A stretch of 64,000 bases of DNA from Candidatus Auribacterota bacterium (GTDB taxonomy: Bacteria; Auribacterota; JAFGBW01; JAFGJP01): the NCBI GenBank assembly GCA_023144635.1, contig JAGLFH010000005.1, positions 1-64,000 of the forward strand, read 5' to 3'. Positions 61,345 through 64,000 of this stretch are shown one piece after another (position 1 is the first letter of the stretch; every line of letters begins with the position of its first letter). The translations under genes and the position numbers were made by a program. The notes under the pieces were generated by a model. That model was not told where the DNA came from. It saw only the letters and a list, made by a program, of their open reading frames with translations, and searched no databases.

Positions 61345-62979
61345 ATGAAAAATATTGAAACTGACATATTGGTAATCGGAAGCGGGCTTTCCGGACTTTT
61401 CTTTTCTTTGCAATGCGCAAAAAAGGGTGTGAATGTCGTTGTTGTCACAAAGTGCCTCGTAAATGAAACGGCAACAGCGCTGGCGCAAGGGGGGGTTGCT
61501 GCAGCAAGAAGGAAACCGGATTCCGTTAAATCGCACATAGAAGATACTCTAAGAACAGGTAAAGGGCTAAGCAATAAAAAAGTAGTGGAACATATTATCA
61601 AGCGTTCTTCTCAATCAATAAGTGAACTGGAAGAAATTGGTGTAAACTTTGATAAAATGAAAAATGGTGCTCTTGAACTTGGGCGTGAAGGAAGCCACTC
61701 TTATAGACGAATAGTGCATGTTCAGGATAAAACCGGTGAGGCCATAGAGAATGCTCTTATCAAAAAAATAAACGAAAACCCTAATATTAAAATTATTGAA
61801 AATGGCTTTTGTATTGATGTTGATACCAGCAATAAAAGTGGAAAGAAAGAAATTTGCGGAGCTTATTTTTATAAACAAAAAGAACCTAAAAAGAAAAAGA
61901 TAAAACTAAAACATACTATAACTGTTAAGGATGAAAATATATTTTACTGTTCTGCAGCTTGTGTTGCTATTGCGACTGGAGGCTTAAGTGCTTTATATCA
62001 ATATACAGTTAATCCTGATATTTCAAAAGGTGATGGAATAGCTATTGCATATAGAGCAGGGTGTGTTTTAAGAGATCTTGAATTTCTCCAGTTTCACCCA
62101 ACAGCTCTTTATAAAGGAAAAAGCCCTTTCTTTTTAATTTCAGAAGCTGTAAGAGGTGAAGGTGCTTATATCGTTACAGAGAAGAAAATACCTGTAATGC
62201 GTGGTTTTAAAAGAAGAGACCTTGAAGCAAGAGATGTTGTATCCAGACGTATATTTGAATTAATGAAATATGAAAATATTTATATTGATTTTACACGCAA
62301 GGAAAAAAACTGGATCAAAAAACGTTTTTCAGGGATATTTGAAGAATGTAGTCTTTGGGGAATAGACATAAGCAAAGAATTAATACCGATAATTCCTGCA
62401 GCTCATTATACTTGCGGCGGAATAAAGACAAACACATGTGGTGAAACAAATATTTCCGGCCTTTTTGCTATTGGCGAGGTATCATCAACAGGTCTTCACG
62501 GTGCGAACAGATTAGCTTCGAATTCACTTCTTGAAGGTGTTGTTATAAGCCGGAATGCGGCCAGAAAAGCGTTAAAGTTTTTATCACTTAGAAAGAATAG
62601 GATAAAAAGTAAAATAAAAAAGAAGTTTTCTGTCTATTCTCTGGATTACAAAAAAAGTGTTTTTAAAAAAATAGAAAAAAGAATAAAGGAAATAATGTGG
62701 AAAAAGGTTGGAATCGTCCGTACTTTCGAGGCCTTACAGGATGGTCTTCAGGAAATAAATAGCCTTGAAAAAGTACTGGATGGCTATACAAAAAGTGGAT
62801 TCAACATAGATGTATGGAATCTTTCAAACAGTATTTTAGTGTCAAAATTGATAATAAGGTCTGCTCTTTCAAGAAAAGAAAGCAGGGGGTGTCATTATAT
62901 GGAAGATTTTCCTTCAAAATCAGAGATTGCCCGCCACACGACTATTCAGAAGATAAATAATAAATTATCATTTGTCTAA
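61345..62979 (+). CDS. nadB: L-aspartate oxidase
   Basis: FAD enzyme turning aspartate into iminoaspartate, first step of bacterial NAD synthesis. ATG 61345 gives MKNIETDILVIGSGLSGL, the dinucleotide-binding motif; the ORF track adds 33 residues from the upstream gap. TATALAQGGVAAA, DLEFLQFHPTALY, SEAVRGEGAYIV, DVVSRRIFELM and PAAHYTCGGIKTNTCGETNISGLFAIGEVSSTGLHGANRLASNSLLEGVV are diagnostic. About 544 residues, normal. nadA and nadC are not in the window. Confidence 0.94.
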   Translation: MKNIETDILVIGSGLSGLFFSLQCAKKGVNVVVVTKCLVNETATALAQGGVAAARRKPDSVKSHIEDTLRTGKGLSNKKVVEHIIKRSSQSISELEEIGVNFDKMKNGALELGREGSHSYRRIVHVQDKTGEAIENALIKKINENPNIKIIENGFCIDVDTSNKSGKKEICGAYFYKQKEPKKKKIKLKHTITVKDENIFYCSAACVAIATGGLSALYQYTVNPDISKGDGIAIAYRAGCVLRDLEFLQFHPTALYKGKSPFFLISEAVRGEGAYIVTEKKIPVMRGFKRRDLEARDVVSRRIFELMKYENIYIDFTRKEKNWIKKRFSGIFEECSLWGIDISKELIPIIPAAHYTCGGIKTNTCGETNISGLFAIGEVSSTGLHGANRLASNSLLEGVVISRNAARKALKFLSLRKNRIKSKIKKKFSVYSLDYKKSVFKKIEKRIKEIMWKKVGIVRTFEALQDGLQEINSLEKVLDGYTKSGFNIDVWNLSNSILVSKLIIRSALSRKESRGCHYMEDFPSKSEIARHTTIQKINNKLSFV

Positions 62980-63006
62980 CAATGATTCCTCTTTTATAAT
63001 GATTAT

Positions 63007-64000
63007 ATGAAAATAAGAGGAAAACTAATACTTGCCGCTGCTACTTCAATTCTTTTTATGCTTTTTATCTTTTATACTTACTTATTCGTTTTCGTAAGTC
63101 AGGCAACATATCAAAAAAAGCAGAGTATAGCTGATCTTAGCAGTACGTATTTAAAGGTAATGAAGCAGCTTGGAAGATCTTTTGATAATCTTACTGCGGA
63201 TGGTGTGGTTGATTCAAAAATAAAGAGGACTCTTGATATATTATTTCCAAAAGGCTGGGCTGTTATAAATAAAGATAACATTATAATTGTTGAAAAAAAT
63301 ATAAATGCATTAAAGCTTTTAGAAAATATAAAAACCGTTTTTAAAAGAAAAGAAATTTCTTATGATGCTGATTCGCTTACAGGTAAGGGAAAGGTGATCA
63401 TAGTTTTAGATGAAGAATCAGGTATTTCTTTTATGGGGATTTTACCTTTTTCACTTTTAGGTGCAGAGGATTTTAAGGGACTTTTCAGAGGGCTTACAGC
63501 TATATTTTTAATAGGGGCGGCAGGAGTAGGCTTTATAATTTATATAACTGCATCAAAATTTGTTATAAGGCCTATGGAGCGTATTTCAGATGCAGCATAT
63601 AGGATATCTTGCGGAGATTACGAGCATGAGATAAATGTAAAAGAGACTTTTGATGAAGGACAAAGACTGGCTGAATCTGTAAATGATATGATGGTTCAGC
63701 TAAAAGAGTATCATGATGAGATGCAGGGGAAAATAAACAAAGTATATGAAGATAACCTCAGACAGAAAAAGAATCTTATTTTAGCTCAAAGGCTTGCTGC
63801 AACAGGTAAACTTGCTGCAGGAATTGCACACGAGATAAATAATCCTCTTGGAGGTATGCTTAATGCCGTCAAGGTCCTTAGAGAAGAGTCAACAGGAGAA
63901 AAGAAGAAGACACAGGATTACATTGAGCTTGTAGAAGACGGGCTTACAAGAATAAGAGCAACAGTAAGAAAAATACTTTTATTCCAGCAGAGTGATAAAT
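63007..64000 (+). CDS. Sensor histidine kinase, N-terminal part (runs off window)
   Basis: Absent from the ORF track because no stop lies in the window. ATG 63007 gives KIRGKLILAAATSILFMLFIF (TM1), an extracytoplasmic domain of about 130 residues, TM2 (LTAIFLIGAAGVGFIIYITAS), a HAMP domain (FVIRPMERISDAAYRISCGDYEHEI), a coiled coil and HisKA with GKLAAGIAHEINNPLGGML. The catalytic ATPase domain would follow past 64000. No regulator is adjacent in view. Confidence 0.88.
   Translation, partial: MKIRGKLILAAATSILFMLFIFYTYLFVFVSQATYQKKQSIADLSSTYLKVMKQLGRSFDNLTADGVVDSKIKRTLDILFPKGWAVINKDNIIIVEKNINALKLLENIKTVFKRKEISYDADSLTGKGKVIIVLDEESGISFMGILPFSLLGAEDFKGLFRGLTAIFLIGAAGVGFIIYITASKFVIRPMERISDAAYRISCGDYEHEINVKETFDEGQRLAESVNDMMVQLKEYHDEMQGKINKVYEDNLRQKKNLILAQRLAATGKLAAGIAHEINNPLGGMLNAVKVLREESTGEKKKTQDYIELVEDGLTRIRATVRKILLFQQSDK

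Noticed and set aside
1-64000. CRISPR arrays or restriction systems
   Set aside because: No regularly spaced direct repeats and no cas, restriction or abortive-infection genes found.

Overview
The window is 64 kb of AT-rich DNA (roughly one third G+C by eye) from a Gram-negative-type bacterium. SurA-like chaperone, LPP20 and CsgG-type outer-membrane proteins, TolQ/TolR/TonB-like proteins and PdxA/KsgA all point to a cell with an outer membrane. Genes are tightly packed, often with 1-20 base overlaps, and TTG/GTG starts are frequent. Intergenic gaps are filled with palindromic debris rather than insertion sequences. The 6S RNA resembles deltaproteobacterial types, but gene order and repeats also recall uncultured candidate-phylum genomes. 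I cannot assign a phylum. There is no prophage, CRISPR array or intact transposon.

Layout. 1-1.4 kb: a YafQ/DinJ toxin-antitoxin pair with its operator, then a patchwork of palindromic repeats. 1.4-9.5 kb (mostly minus strand): zinc-ribbon protein; an operon of membrane PilZ-like protein, riboflavin synthase, QueC, DUF366 and QueE; a plus-strand HTH-EIIA regulator; then SurA-like, PdxA, KsgA. 9.7-12.6 kb: an LPP20 / FlgT-like / CsgG-like envelope cluster. 13.0-26.1 kb: tRNA-Val, thrS, infC-rpmI-rplT, pheS-pheT, zapA, 6S RNA, rarA, 5-FCL, rny, ymdB, xseA-xseB. 26.3-32.0 kb: dxs and nucleotide-sugar genes. 32.4-44.3 kb: Trm112-like, HIT, YjbQ, then lytic transglycosylase, PilZ, PilT, radical SAM, YggS, NagZ and a signalling cluster (a hybrid histidine kinase ending in GGDEF-like and MshEN domains, a response regulator and a PAS kinase). 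44.6-49.0 kb: TPR protein, TolQ/ExbB, TolR/ExbD, TonB/TolA-like protein and a small zinc ribbon. 49.2-55.8 kb: guaB3-type IMPDH-like gene, guaA, dnaE. 56.1-58.9 kb (minus): CheY-like, CheB-like, tyrosine recombinase, DUF1573. 59-64 kb: CvpA-like and small membrane proteins, a decayed gene, nadB and the start of another histidine kinase.

How it fits together. The core is housekeeping (translation, preQ0/riboflavin, NAD, GMP, isoprenoid, replication). Around it is an envelope and signalling theme with several candidate cyclic-di-GMP receivers: a PilZ protein translationally coupled to PilT, a membrane PilZ-like protein, and a histidine kinase carrying an MshEN motif behind a degenerate GGDEF-like domain. 

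Most interesting: the histidine kinase/GGDEF-like/MshEN fusion; DUF366 inserted between queC and queE; the split FlgT/FlgP-like cluster; a self-complementary 123-base element at 1244-1366; RarA with Asn in the Walker A motif; a tRNA-Val with C33; and infC with an apparent AUU start.
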